This document shows positions 33,989 to 42,620 of a stretch of 64,000 nucleotides of DNA, piece by piece (position 1 is the stretch's first letter; each line of letters opens with the position of its first letter). A program made the position numbers and the translations under genes. This DNA comes from Ectobacillus funiculus (GTDB lineage Bacteria > Bacillota > Bacilli > Bacillales > Bacillaceae_G), in assembly GCF_042429435.1 (NCBI RefSeq), contig NZ_JBHMAF010000193.1. One strand, given 5' to 3'. The notes beneath the pieces were generated by a model that saw nothing but the letters and a program-made list of their open reading frames with translations, ran no database searches and had not been told where the DNA came from.

Positions 33989-34339
33989 ATGTTAAAACGT
34001 TTGGCAGATCTTAGAAAAAGCAGTAATTGGTCTATGCAGGAAACAGCAGATCGCCTCGGAATTGCCAAAAGCACATATGCGGGTTATGAATCAGGGTATA
34101 GAGAGCCGCCGCTGCATGCTTTATGTCAAATGGCAGATTTATTTGATACAACAGTCGATTATATCTTAGCTCGATCAGATCATAAAATCGTTCAGCTAGA
34201 GCTTGTATCATTATTAAAAACGGCTAACGAAAGCATCAGCTTAGACCAGCGACTGTTAACATCTGAAGAAATCCGTGATTTTATCGCCTTTATTAGGTAT
34301 AAGCGGGATATGAATGTACATGGAATGGATAAATCTTAA
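33989..34339 (+). CDS. ansR: XRE-family repressor, AnsR-like
   Basis: Start chosen at ATG 33989 behind GGGGAGCAGG; the ATG at 33971 has no RBS. 116 aa, the size of B. subtilis AnsR. N-terminal helix-turn-helix (RLADLRKSSNWSMQETADRL, GIAKSTYAGYESGYREPP) with the same sequence style as AnsR, then a helical tail. AnsR represses the asparagine genes and is relieved by asparagine. Divergent from ansA, with 173 bases between for a shared operator. Confidence 0.8.
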   Translation: MLKRLADLRKSSNWSMQETADRLGIAKSTYAGYESGYREPPLHALCQMADLFDTTVDYILARSDHKIVQLELVSLLKTANESISLDQRLLTSEEIRDFIAFIRYKRDMNVHGMDKS

Positions 34340-34377
34340 TATATCAAGGTTTATTAGGTAGCGTCTTATTTCACCGG

Positions 34378-34494
34378 AGGAAAGTATAAATTTTCAGCTA
34401 GGAGTGAATTCGACGTAGCCGAAAATTGTAAGAATACAGTGTAAGTGCAACCACGCCTCTGTCTTCACCCAAGGGCAGGGCTCGCCAATCGACT
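34378..34494 (+). repeat. Dispersed structured repeat, copy 10 (both ends trimmed)
   Basis: Left end begins at GGAAAGTATAAA. Inner arms AATTTTC / GAAAATT differ from other copies but still pair. The terminal hairpin is cut after CTCGCCAATCGA. Confidence 0.93.
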
Positions 34495-34512
34495 CTAAAT
34501 CAGCTACTTTCC

Positions 34513-34559
34513 GAGAGGCCTCTCATGAGCTCATTAGGCTTGTGAGAAGCCTCTTTTTG
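34513..34559 (+). terminator. Rho-independent terminator upstream of the acetyltransferase gene
   Basis: AGAGGC and TCTCA pair with TGAGA and GCCTCT across the loop, followed by TTTTTG. It probably ends transcription from the ansR side, replacing the damaged repeat terminator. Confidence 0.85.
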
Positions 34560-34664
34560 TGCTTTTTTTATGCAAATAGATTTGTGTAGGCGTTTCGTCT
34601 GAAAAATTGGCATATTTTTCATATCTTCACATGATAAAATGGATTAAAAAGGAAGGGTGATAAT

Positions 34665-35267
34665 ATGGAGATTTTGTTTGATGAATTAATAGGAGATCTT
34701 GTGCGAATTGTACCCATGGAGAGATATCATGTACAAAATTTATATGAAAGTGGGAAAGAACGAGATATTTGGACACACTTACCGAGAGGAATGAACACAT
34801 TAGCTGATATGCAAGCCTTTGTAGAAGAAGCGTTAGAGAGAAAACGTCTGGGAGAAGAGTTTCCATTTGTTATTTTGCTTCGTGAGAATAATAAAGTGCT
34901 TGGTACCACAAGATTTTTAGGAATTTCCTGGCCAAACAAAAGTGTGGAAATTGGCTGGACCTGGTTGAATCCTTCTGTATGGGGGACAAACATAAACACG
35001 GAATGTAAATACTTGTTATTAGAATACTGCTTTGAGACTTTAGAGATAATCCGAGTCCAATTTAAGACGGATGAACGAAATTTGCGGTCACAAAAAGCGA
35101 TCGAACGAATAGGAGGAGTGAAGGAAGGGATCTTAAGGAACCATATGATCCGGCAAGATGGCTCTTATCGTAATTCAGTATTTTACAGCATCATAGAACA
35201 GGATTGGGTTATTACAAAGCAAAAATTAAAAACTATCTTGCATCCAAAAAAAGGATATAACTGTTAA
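34665..35267 (+). CDS. GNAT-family N-acetyltransferase (RimJ/RimL type)
   Basis: 200 aa. GNAT fold: FPFVILLRENNKVLGTTRFL, SVEIGWTWLNPSVWGTNINTE, KYLLLEYCFETLEIIRVQFKT and NLRSQKAIERIGGVKEGILR, the last containing the acetyl-CoA contact region. Relatives acetylate ribosomal protein N-termini or small amines. RBS GGAAGGGTGAT. Single gene. Confidence 0.92.
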   Translation: MEILFDELIGDLVRIVPMERYHVQNLYESGKERDIWTHLPRGMNTLADMQAFVEEALERKRLGEEFPFVILLRENNKVLGTTRFLGISWPNKSVEIGWTWLNPSVWGTNINTECKYLLLEYCFETLEIIRVQFKTDERNLRSQKAIERIGGVKEGILRNHMIRQDGSYRNSVFYSIIEQDWVITKQKLKTILHPKKGYNC

Positions 35268-35759
35268 TAAGACATCCTATATGGGGGAGTACTGGTTGCT
35301 TTGTGTACAATTTTTATATGTTGAGAGTGGGATTGTTACATATTTATGAATAAAATTTTTTACGAGGTATGCAGCGGTCAGCAAGGGAAATAGTAAAGCA
35401 TACATACAGAGCTGAAAAGCATGCTGAAAGACGAGTGTTTTAAGCTTATTGCAAGAAAGCGCAGATAGTTATTCTTTTTACGAATTAATTCACCTAAGTA
35501 AAAGTAGATATAAATTATACATAACTATTTAAATCAAAATGATATGAAAGATTTTTTTAATAGTTCATTCATTTTTGATGATTGGCCGAAAGGAAGGGCT
35601 GGACAATACACGCATCACACATAGTAATTCTTGTTAGTGAAGTCGGGGTAATTTAAAAGAGCAGGAAAAAGTGCTTCAAGTTAAATATTTACTGTGCTTT
35701 TAAAGTTATTTATTCTAGGAATCTATAAAAAGCTTCTTGTAAGGCAAGGGAGGAACTGT
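35268..35759. other. Intergenic, nothing recognised
   Basis: Nearly 490 AT-rich bases with no ORF carrying an RBS until 35760 and no clear hairpin-plus-T tract. Confidence 0.5.
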
Positions 35760-35903
35760 ATGTTTTCACTGTTAGTCGGTCTAATATTGCTGGTTTTCTT
35801 ATTGATAGGGATTTGGGTTATTGCAGGGAAATTAGGAGCCTTTGATTTTATGGGAAATGTAGCTGCAAAAATTAAAAACTTTTTTAAGGAGGAGAAAAAA
35901 TAA
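35760..35903 (+). CDS. Small membrane protein upstream of the band-7 protein (47 aa)
   Basis: ATG 35760 follows GGGAGG. One hydrophobic helix (LLVGLILLVFLLIGIWVIAGK) and a short amphipathic basic tail (AAKIKNFFKEEKK). Its TAA overlaps by one base the ATG of the band-7 gene, so the two are coupled. Probably a partner of the membrane scaffold; inference from the coupling only. Confidence 0.75.
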   Translation: MFSLLVGLILLVFLLIGIWVIAGKLGAFDFMGNVAAKIKNFFKEEKK

Positions 35904-36688
35904 TGAGAAGAATTGTAGGAGCATCCATATTAGGTGTAGGACTTTTAGTTGGCGGGATTTTAACAGCAATGAGTGTGGAAGTAATTGATCAAGGTCATAT
36001 GGGAGTAGTTTACAGCAGAAGCACAGGTGTCGAGAAGGAAACGCTTGGTCAGGGGTGGCATTTAGTGTCCCCATTCAAACGTGTGACGGAGTATCCAGTA
36101 TCTACTGAGACGGTACATGTACAAGAATTTAATGTTCAAACAAAGGATGGTAAACCTTTAGCTATTAGTTTGTCATATGATTACTCAAATGATGCTGAAA
36201 AGCTGCCGGATATCTACAATAAGTTTAAGGGGCAGGATCCAGAAGTGATCGAAAGCGGCTGGCTGCAAACCCGAATCAAGAAAGCAGCATTGAATGTATT
36301 TTCCACGTATTCAGTGCTTGAGGTGTTTCAGCATCAAGGTGAAATTAACGCAGCTATTGAAAAAGAGTTTCGTGACATTGTGAGTGATACTGGTTTTATG
36401 GTGGATTCTGTGACACTTGAGGCTCCTAAGCCAGACGAAAATACAGCAAAAGCCATTCAAGGTGTAGTAGATGCACAGCAGCAATTAGAAAAGTTGGAGA
36501 TTGAAAAGCAACAAGCCATTGTTGCCGCTGAGCGTGATATTGAAGAAGCGAAGGGAAAAGCAGAAGCAAACCGCATCTTGAAGGAGTCTTTATCTCCAGA
36601 GATTGTCGAGATGAAGAAAATTGAAAAGTGGGATGGCAAGCTTCCTCAAGTCAGCGGAGATGCTGCTCCGTTTATTCAAATTAAATAA
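35903..36688 (+). CDS. SPFH/band-7 (prohibitin-like) membrane protein
   Basis: 261 aa. N-terminal membrane anchor (residues 5-24), band-7 domain (about 25-190) with VIDQGHMGVVYSRSTG and LGQGWHLVSPF, then a coiled coil rich in Ala/Glu/Lys (DAQQQLEKLEIEKQQAIVAA). Prohibitin-like proteins organise membranes and bind proteases. RBS AAGGAGGAG lies inside the end of the small gene. Confidence 0.93.
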   Translation: MRRIVGASILGVGLLVGGILTAMSVEVIDQGHMGVVYSRSTGVEKETLGQGWHLVSPFKRVTEYPVSTETVHVQEFNVQTKDGKPLAISLSYDYSNDAEKLPDIYNKFKGQDPEVIESGWLQTRIKKAALNVFSTYSVLEVFQHQGEINAAIEKEFRDIVSDTGFMVDSVTLEAPKPDENTAKAIQGVVDAQQQLEKLEIEKQQAIVAAERDIEEAKGKAEANRILKESLSPEIVEMKKIEKWDGKLPQVSGDAAPFIQIK

Positions 36689-36763
36689 ATCTAGTGGATA
36701 AAATATTGTTTTATAGTAAGTTCTCCTGAGAAGTAAGGGCACCGAAAAAGTCCACTTAACAAA

Positions 36764-36811
36764 GAAAAGAAGCTAGACAACTACTATAAGTAGATGGATA
36801 GCTTCTTTTTT
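36764..36811 (+). terminator. Rho-independent terminator of the band-7 operon
   Basis: AAAAGAAGCTA pairs with TAGCTTCTTTT, followed by further T. Confidence 0.88.
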
Positions 36812-36889
36812 CTGTATATTGATAAAAACTCCTATTCCTTACTCAAGGTAGGTGCTTTGTAAGCAACACTGTATCGACATGGTGTTGCT

Positions 36890-37087
36890 TCATAGTACTT
36901 CATCAAATGGTTGAATATAACCTTTGTGTTCAAGGTTTGTTGTTCCACATTCTGGATTTGAGCAGTTAGCAACGTCCTCGAGACATTTTTTACAGTACAT
37001 TTTTTTACAATCTTGACAACGATAAACCTCTACCGTAGCTTTATTACATCCGCAATTTGTACAAATAGCATAACCTATCTTTATCAT
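36890..37087 (-). CDS. Small Cys-rich zinc-ribbon protein (65 aa)
   Basis: Start at ATG 37087, because the upstream ATG at 37102 has its purine tract too close. Four Cys pairs: CTNCGC, CQDCKKMYCKKC, CSNPEC. This is a double treble-clef or zinc-ribbon layout likely binding two zinc ions. Function unknown; such proteins often contact nucleic acid or act as adaptors. Confidence 0.65.
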   Translation of the reverse strand: MIKIGYAICTNCGCNKATVEVYRCQDCKKMYCKKCLEDVANCSNPECGTTNLEHKGYIQPFDEVL

Positions 37088-37198
37088 AGTTCCCCATCCC
37101 ATCCCTTTACTTTATTGTCTTGTCTAGAGCTGTAAGCCGTATTTAAAGAAAATAAAAATACAAATCTTATCAACCAATGTCCAAATCTTGTATTCTAA

Positions 37199-37405
37199 TT
37201 AAAAATTTGTATTTGTGCTTAAAGAATATCGTTCTTTTCTTGTTATGCTTGTTAAATTCAAATCGAGAAATAGTTTTTTATATTCAACGGCAGATAATTC
37301 TCCGTATATATAACTCTTCTTAATATAGCGGAGCAGCTCACTAGAATGTGAAGGCTCTCGTTTTTTAATTAAGATGAATTGATGGATTAAATCTTCGATT
37401 AACAT
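37199..37405 (-). CDS. YppF-like protein (68 aa)
   Basis: Short helical protein. LIHQFILIKKREPSHSSELL, RYIKKSYIYGELSAVEYKKL matches the YppF pattern of a KREP box followed by a helix and Y-x-x-GE-S-x-x-EY. The C-terminal tail (SITRKERYSLSTNTNF) is longer than usual. Role unknown. RBS TGGAGGAAC on the minus strand. Confidence 0.7.
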   Translation of the reverse strand: MLIEDLIHQFILIKKREPSHSSELLRYIKKSYIYGELSAVEYKKLFLDLNLTSITRKERYSLSTNTNF

Positions 37406-37706
37406 AATAGTTCCTCCAGTTTCCCTGCTTCATTCCCACTTTTGTTAACTTTTACAAGATTATAACATGAAATACTCTTTGGATAACCTTAAAGTGATAG
37501 ACATTTTCCTTCGTTTTTTGCAGCAAAATTCTTGCTATTTTTACATTAGAGGGAATATTTGTAATTCATTTAATGGGTAGATACAATTTAGGATAGGATT
37601 AAGAGACTCGATCTATTAAATCTCCATTCCGAATGATGGTGTATACTTGAAATAATCTGATTTTCATGTTGAAATTGTGTAAAAAGAAATGTAAGGGAGA
37701 AGAAAT
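37406..37706. other. Intergenic between divergent yppF-like and yjbQ-like genes
   Basis: About 300 bases with the two promoters' region. I see no hairpin or operator that stands out. Confidence 0.4.
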
Positions 37707-38108
37707 ATGCTTAAAAAATTCACATTGCGTACATCAACACGAGATGAAATGCTTGAAATTACAGATATCGTTCAGTCATTTATAACGGAACAACATCTCA
37801 AGGAAGGCGTAGTTGTCGTATATTGTCCGCATACAACGGCTGGGATTACAATCAACGAGAATGCGGATCCTGATGTGAAACGGGATATGATCCGCCGTTT
37901 TGATGAAGTATACCCTTGGCATCACCAGCTAGATCGCCACGCAGAAGGGAATACAGCTGCACATATGAAAGCGAGCACGGTTGGCGCGTCACAGCATGTG
38001 ATTGTTACAAATGGGCAGCTCCTGCTCGGAACTTGGCAAGGGGTTTATTTTTGTGAGTTCGATGGGCCGCGGCAACGTACATTCTATATAAAAGAACTAC
38101 GAGACTAG
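37707..38108 (+). CDS. YjbQ family protein (UPF0047)
   Basis: 133 aa, standard length. Motifs VVVYCPHTTAGITINENADPDV, HAEGNTAAHMKAS and LGTWQGVYFCEFDGPR carry the conserved His residues and the Glu/Asp that bind metal. Members are trimers, some with thiamine phosphate synthase activity in vitro; the true role is unsettled. RBS AGGGAGAAG. Confidence 0.93.
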   Translation: MLKKFTLRTSTRDEMLEITDIVQSFITEQHLKEGVVVVYCPHTTAGITINENADPDVKRDMIRRFDEVYPWHHQLDRHAEGNTAAHMKASTVGASQHVIVTNGQLLLGTWQGVYFCEFDGPRQRTFYIKELRD

Positions 38109-38170
38109 ACAATAATATAACATCATGATGCATTCCCTAAATACATATGAAATTACATGTTTTTAAATAT

Positions 38171-38210
38171 ATTGTTCGTTAATTATCTAATACTTTAGAA
38201 GATGAACAAT
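38171..38210 (+). promoter_or_regulatory. Inverted pair of PurBox-like sites upstream of purT
   Basis: Minus-strand TTAACGAACAAT (38171-38182) is one base off the PurBox consensus AWWWCGAACWWT. A second, weaker half (AAGATGAACAAT, 38199-38210) faces it. Two inverted PurBoxes spaced by about 16-18 bases form the known PurR operator. Confidence 0.45.
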
Positions 38211-38233
38211 TTCAAACTATGTATACGGTCTAA

Positions 38234-38245
38234 AAAACGAACAAA
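38234..38245 (+). promoter_or_regulatory. PurBox-like site close to purT
   Basis: AAAACGAACAAA differs from AWWWCGAACWWT at the last base only. Lies 65 bases before the purT start. Confidence 0.5.
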
Positions 38246-38309
38246 AACGTTTTTATTTTACAATAGTCCGTTTATAATAACTGTGAAGAGATAAGGGAGG
38301 AGCAATCGC

Positions 38310-39470
38310 ATGTATCAATCGAAAAAGATTTTGTTACTAGGATCAGGTGAATTAGGGAAAGAGGTTATCATTGAAGCACAGCGTCTTGGTGTTGAGACGA
38401 TTGCTGTAGATCGATACGAACATGCTCCGGCTATGCAAGTGGCCCATCGAAGCTATGTCATTGACATGCTGGATGCGGAGCGAGTAAGAGAGATTGTTGA
38501 AAAGGAACAGCCTGATTTAATTGTACCGGAAATCGAGGCAATCGCCACATCTGAACTAGTCAAACTAGAAGAGGAAGGATTTCAGGTCATTCCTACTGCA
38601 CGCGCAGCCAAGCTCACGATGGATCGTGAAGGGATTCGTCGGTTAGCTGCGGAAACGCTGCAGCTTCCGACGGCCAAATATCAATTTGCTGATACATATG
38701 AAGAATTTGTACAGGGTGCTAAAGAAATTGGTTTTCCATGCGTAATTAAGCCGCTTATGAGTTCTTCAGGAAAAGGACAAAGTGTATGTCGTTCTGAAGA
38801 ACAATTGGAGGAATGCTGGAAAATAGCTATGGAAGGAGGCCGAGTGCAAAATGGAAGAGTTATCATCGAAGAGTTTATCCGATTTGATTCAGAGATTACT
38901 CTTCTTACTGTGCGCACGGTGAATGGAACATTATTTTGTCCTCCAATTGGCCATATACAGAAGGATGGGGACTATATTGAATCCTGGCAGCCTCATTATA
39001 TGACAGAGAAGCAAATCCAGGAAGCAAAACGGATTGCTCAAACCATTACAGAGGAGCTTGGAGGCTATGGGTTGTTTGGGGTAGAGCTTTTCTTATCTGG
39101 AGATCAGGTGTACTTCAGTGAGGTGTCTCCGCGTCCGCATGATACAGGACTTGTTACCCTTGCTACCCAGAATTTATCAGAGTTTGCATTACATGTTCGA
39201 GCAATTTTAGGATTTCCTATTCCTGAAATTACACTTGTAACACCTGGAGCGAGTCGTCCATTAAAATCAACTGAGGAATTGAATGAGTATACAATTAGTG
39301 GCTTGGGTGAGGCTTTAGCTGTACCAAATACACAAGTTCGAGTATTTGGAAAACCGGTAACAAAGGTAGGCCGCCGCGTGGCTGTAACATTATCGTCTGC
39401 TGATACAGTAGAAAAAGCAAGAGAGAATGCTAAGTTGGCATTAGATTACTTACGTATACAAAAAGCATAA
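38310..39470 (+). CDS. purT: Formate-dependent phosphoribosylglycinamide formyltransferase
   Basis: 386 aa, ATP-grasp enzyme. It makes formyl-GAR from GAR, formate and ATP in purine synthesis, replacing the folate-dependent PurN. N-terminal LLLGSGELGKEVIIEAQRLG, ATP-grasp with KPLMSSSGKGQS, IEEFIRFDSEITLLTVR and EVSPRPHDTGLVTLATQ, and the C-terminal ALAVPNTQVRVFGKP. Stands apart from other pur genes, with PurBox-like sites ahead. RBS AAGGGAGGAG. Confidence 0.97.
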   Translation: MYQSKKILLLGSGELGKEVIIEAQRLGVETIAVDRYEHAPAMQVAHRSYVIDMLDAERVREIVEKEQPDLIVPEIEAIATSELVKLEEEGFQVIPTARAAKLTMDREGIRRLAAETLQLPTAKYQFADTYEEFVQGAKEIGFPCVIKPLMSSSGKGQSVCRSEEQLEECWKIAMEGGRVQNGRVIIEEFIRFDSEITLLTVRTVNGTLFCPPIGHIQKDGDYIESWQPHYMTEKQIQEAKRIAQTITEELGGYGLFGVELFLSGDQVYFSEVSPRPHDTGLVTLATQNLSEFALHVRAILGFPIPEITLVTPGASRPLKSTEELNEYTISGLGEALAVPNTQVRVFGKPVTKVGRRVAVTLSSADTVEKARENAKLALDYLRIQKA

Positions 39471-39517
39471 CAGCAAAATCCCCACTTTAAATGGTAAGGT
39501 GGGGATTTTGCTGTTTA
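39471..39517 (+). terminator. Rho-independent terminator of purT
   Basis: CAGCAAAATCCCCAC pairs with GTGGGGATTTTGCTG, a 15-bp stem. Confidence 0.93.
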
Positions 39518-39642
39518 TTATTCTTATCGGCTAGTTGATTGAATGCCTATTCAATCACACTAATATGAAATAAAGTGGATATGGTCTTAGAAGCTGTTTT
39601 TGCATTGTGTTTGTTTATGTTCCATGCGAAAAAAATGCTGTT

Positions 39643-39734
39643 AGGCGATGACAGGGGCGTAATTGCACTTACACCTTGTTCCAAAAATTTCCTGTTATAT
39701 TGAGTTGAATTCTAACTGTTTTCTTAAAGTGTAA
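39643..39734 (-). repeat. Dispersed structured repeat, copy 11 (no terminator end, minus orientation)
   Basis: Large hairpin with divergent centre plus the TAAGTGCAATTACGCC part; the terminal hairpin is absent. One of the more diverged copies. Confidence 0.75.
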
Positions 39735-39844
39735 AAAATAATGGAATATTATTACTGTTGTAAAAAGGTAATCTACTGTTTTGAACAGAATTCTAATGTA
39801 TAGAAGATTCCTTCTAATATCCAAAAGAAAATAGGGGTGATCGG

Positions 39845-39994
39845 ATGGATAAAACAGCGGGGAAACCACTGTATTATGATGGAAGCGGCTCGTTATCCTT
39901 ACAAATGGATGTAACAAAAAATGGAAAGGAAATTGTTATAAAGCCTGATGTGAAAAGTACGGTTCCAATTCCGTATTTCCCTTACTTTAAATAA
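39845..39994 (+). CDS. Small hypothetical protein (49 aa)
   Basis: ATG 39845 behind AGGGGTGATC. MDKTAGKPLYYDGSGSLSLQ, then MDVTKNGKEIVIKPDV and a tail PIPYFPYFK. No Cys. Short beta-rich protein; not recognised. A terminator follows, which supports it as a real gene. Confidence 0.6.
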   Translation: MDKTAGKPLYYDGSGSLSLQMDVTKNGKEIVIKPDVKSTVPIPYFPYFK

Positions 39995-40016
39995 TAAAAA
40001 TGAGAAAAAAGAAGCT

Positions 40017-40050
40017 CTGCTAGGAAAATTTTCATTTCCTGGCAGTTTTA
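40017..40050 (+). terminator. Rho-independent terminator of the 49-aa gene
   Basis: CTGCTAGGAAA pairs with TTTCCTGGCAG (one mismatch or G-T pair), followed by TTTTAAG. Confidence 0.75.
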
Positions 40051-40232
40051 AGGGTTAATTTATATCGATATAAATATATACAAATTTAATGAAAATTAAT
40101 ATCCAGGCTTTATTTACACACTTGGCGGAAATAATTTAGGCACATGAATACATATTTGTAAAGCAGGAATTGTAAGGGAATAAATGGAATATAACACTGT
40201 ATCTATCATATGGTTGAGGTGATGATTTTCTT

Positions 40233-41639
40233 ATGAAGATTTTGCAAGCAAATGCAATAGAAATCCTAGATAGAATCACCGATGGTTTTTTTTCACTAGA
40301 TGAAAATTGGCGCTTTACCTATATAAATGACGAGGCTAGTTATCTCTTATTTCGCAATCGTGATGATCTAATCGGCAAGAATGTATGGGAAGAATTTCCG
40401 GAGGCTGTTAACCTGCCATTTTATAAACAGTATCATAAAGCTCTTGCTGAACAAACACCTGTAATCTTTGACGCATATTTTCCGCCGCTAGATACATGGT
40501 TTGATGTACGAGCATATCCTTCATCGAGTGGTCTCTCTATATGTTTTAAAGATATTACAAAACAGAAAAAAACCTTAAAACAACATGAGCAGCATTATAA
40601 ATCATTGTTTGAACAAAATCCTGATGCAGTTTATTCCTTTGACTTAAATGGAAATTATCTAAGTGTAAACTCAAAAACAGAAACATTGTTTGGTTATACT
40701 GAAGAAGAGTTATTGCAATTATCGTTTGTGCCGTTAGTTCATGAAGACGACTTAGTAAAGGTAAAGCAATATTATCGAAATGCTGCCAACGGTATAACTC
40801 AAAATTATGAAGCAAGAGCATTGCATAAGGACGGGCACATCGTTTATGTAAATGTTACAAATGTTCCCATTATAGTAGATGGCGATATTGTAGGTGTGTA
40901 TGGAATTGCGAAAGATATCACAATGGAGAAACAAACAGAAGAAAGGTTGCTTCGATCTGAAAAGCTCTCAGCTGTTGGACAGCTTTCCGCCTCCATTGCG
41001 CATGAAATCCGAAATCCTCTTACATCACTTAAAGGTTTTTTGCAGCTCATGAAAACTTCGAGTATAGACAATTTACAAGATTATCTTCATATTATGTTAG
41101 AGGAAATTAATCGGATTGAAACCATTACGGGGGAGTTGCTTTTATTAGCTAAACCGCAAGTCCATCAGTTTCATTTTGAGGACATAAAAGAAATGGTAGG
41201 CAACGTCGTTATATTGCTTCACTCCCAAGCCCTTATAAATAAAGTTGATATTGATGTAAGTTCGGACGAGCTGCCGCTTGTAAATTGTGTTGGGGCCCAG
41301 ATTAAACAGGTTTTTATTAATCTTATAAAAAATGCCATCGAATCTATGCCTAATGGAGGAAAGATAAGGATCAACTTACAAAACGATTGTAAAGAGGGTG
41401 TGTGTATCCAAGTTGTTGATCACGGTTGCGGGATTCCAGAGGAGTTGTTGCCTAAAATCGGACTCCCATTTTATACAACAAAAGATAAAGGAACTGGATT
41501 AGGGATGATGACCACCTTGAAAATCATTGAAACTCACGGTGGAACGGTGGATATTTTGAGTGAGGCTGGCAAAGGAACAACAATTAATATATATATACCT
41601 ATAAATCCATTAGCTGTTAAAAATATTGACGAGGCGTAG
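40233..41639 (+). CDS. PAS-domain sensor histidine kinase (KinA/KinE-type)
   Basis: 468 aa, no membrane segment. Two PAS domains (about residues 8-110 and 120-230), a HisKA domain with the phospho-acceptor His257 (SIAHEIRNPLTSLKGF) and a HATPase with N box (FINLIKNAIESMPNGG), G1 (VVDHGCGIPEE) and G2 (GTGLGMM). The soluble PAS-HisKA type resembles sporulation kinases that feed Spo0F. No response regulator gene is adjacent, as is usual for them. The stop codon TAG and last codons lie within repeat copy 12, so the C-terminus may have been reshaped by it. Confidence 0.92.
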   Translation: MKILQANAIEILDRITDGFFSLDENWRFTYINDEASYLLFRNRDDLIGKNVWEEFPEAVNLPFYKQYHKALAEQTPVIFDAYFPPLDTWFDVRAYPSSSGLSICFKDITKQKKTLKQHEQHYKSLFEQNPDAVYSFDLNGNYLSVNSKTETLFGYTEEELLQLSFVPLVHEDDLVKVKQYYRNAANGITQNYEARALHKDGHIVYVNVTNVPIIVDGDIVGVYGIAKDITMEKQTEERLLRSEKLSAVGQLSASIAHEIRNPLTSLKGFLQLMKTSSIDNLQDYLHIMLEEINRIETITGELLLLAKPQVHQFHFEDIKEMVGNVVILLHSQALINKVDIDVSSDELPLVNCVGAQIKQVFINLIKNAIESMPNGGKIRINLQNDCKEGVCIQVVDHGCGIPEELLPKIGLPFYTTKDKGTGLGMMTTLKIIETHGGTVDILSEAGKGTTINIYIPINPLAVKNIDEA

Positions 41640-41704
41640 TTGTACTTATACTGTATTTCTAAAATTTCTCACTACGTCGAATGGTCTCCCGGCTAGAAAT
41701 GTCT
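41632..41704 (-). repeat. Dispersed structured repeat, copy 12 (overlaps kinase stop codon, minus orientation)
   Basis: The large hairpin with inner arms ATTTCT / AGAAATTT and the CAACTACGCC piece. Right end overlaps the last codons of the kinase gene: its stop is the TAG of the repeat's GGCGTAGTTG. The left outer arm is cut. Confidence 0.88.
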
Positions 41705-41714
41705 ACTCGAACCT

Positions 41715-41816
41715 TACTACCAAGAAGATCAGGATCATAAATCTGATGACAATTATAATTACAAAGAAGGTTACTACGATTATTATAAAAGTGATGACGA
41801 TTATGGTCACAAATAA
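41715..41816 (+). pseudogene. Truncated tail of a Tyr/Asp-rich protein
   Basis: An open frame YYQEDQDHKSDDNYNYKEGY, then YDYYKSDDDYGHK and a stop. It has a clear biased composition typical of spore coat or surface proteins, but no start: upstream it runs into repeat copy 12 within eight codons. A strong hairpin after it (41847-41890) would be the old gene's terminator. Likely the 3' end of a gene lost by rearrangement at the repeat. Confidence 0.5.
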
Positions 41817-41846
41817 GATTGCTAATTAAAATATTAGTATACTGGT

Positions 41847-41890
41847 GAACATGATAGGTTGAACTAAAACAAAACCTATCATGTTCCATT
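41847..41890 (+). terminator. Strong hairpin after the Tyr/Asp-rich remnant
   Basis: GAACATGATAGGTT pairs perfectly with AACCTATCATGTTC, 14 bp. The tail is not strongly T-rich. Confidence 0.65.
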
Positions 41891-41981
41891 GGTTAACGAT
41901 CAATAAAAGAGCAGCTGGTTCTTGCTCGGCAGTTCCTTCGCAGAAAGAGGCGAGCATTAGCATTGTTTGCGCTTGATGTTA

Positions 41982-42473
41982 TTAATGCAATCCTAACTCT
42001 TGTTTTAGCTCTTCGATTTGTGCCAAATGGCGCTTTTCATGCAAACCAATGAACTCTACCCACTGTTTTATATTAAGAAGACCAAAAACTGGGTGGAGTA
42101 ATGAACGTTTTCGCATCTTCTCTTGATCATTATCAGCAAGAAACTCCTCTAGAGAAGTACGTGACGCAAGCAATTTTTCTTGTATCGTAGCAAGTGTTGT
42201 AAAATCGTCAGAGGGTGTCAAAAATTGTGGAGCTACAATTTTATGATCGCGATTTATTACTAGATGAATAGGTCTATCCTCTGCCGCTGTTTCCTCGCTA
42301 CTTGCCATTACGGCCTTCAGCTTATTTACAATTAACTTCTCTGTTAGGTATAGGTGTTCCAACACTTGTATAATACTCCACTTGCCAGCTTGTTTTTCGT
42401 TTAACTGTAAATCTGTTAGGCCTGAAACGCTTTGTAACACTTCTTTGCGAACTCCTTGGATATCATTTATCAA
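41982..42473 (-). CDS. DinB-family (DinB_2) protein
   Basis: 163 aa four-helix bundle. Metal-binding histidines of the family can be placed at VLEHLYLTE (first) and GLHEKRHLAQIEEL (two others). Members include bacillithiol or mycothiol-dependent S-transferases and proteins of unknown role. RBS AAGGGGGAG on the minus strand. Single gene. Confidence 0.88.
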   Translation of the reverse strand: MINDIQGVRKEVLQSVSGLTDLQLNEKQAGKWSIIQVLEHLYLTEKLIVNKLKAVMASSEETAAEDRPIHLVINRDHKIVAPQFLTPSDDFTTLATIQEKLLASRTSLEEFLADNDQEKMRKRSLLHPVFGLLNIKQWVEFIGLHEKRHLAQIEELKQELGLH

Positions 42474-42620
42474 AGGTAACTCCCCCTTAGCATTTTACTC
42501 TTACACAATCCAGTCGGTAGTGATCCTTGCTGACCCTTTTATCATAGTTATTCATAAATAATCAGGAAATGAAAATGGGTATTTATGTTCCGTACTACGT
42601 AACATATTAATGTACATTGA

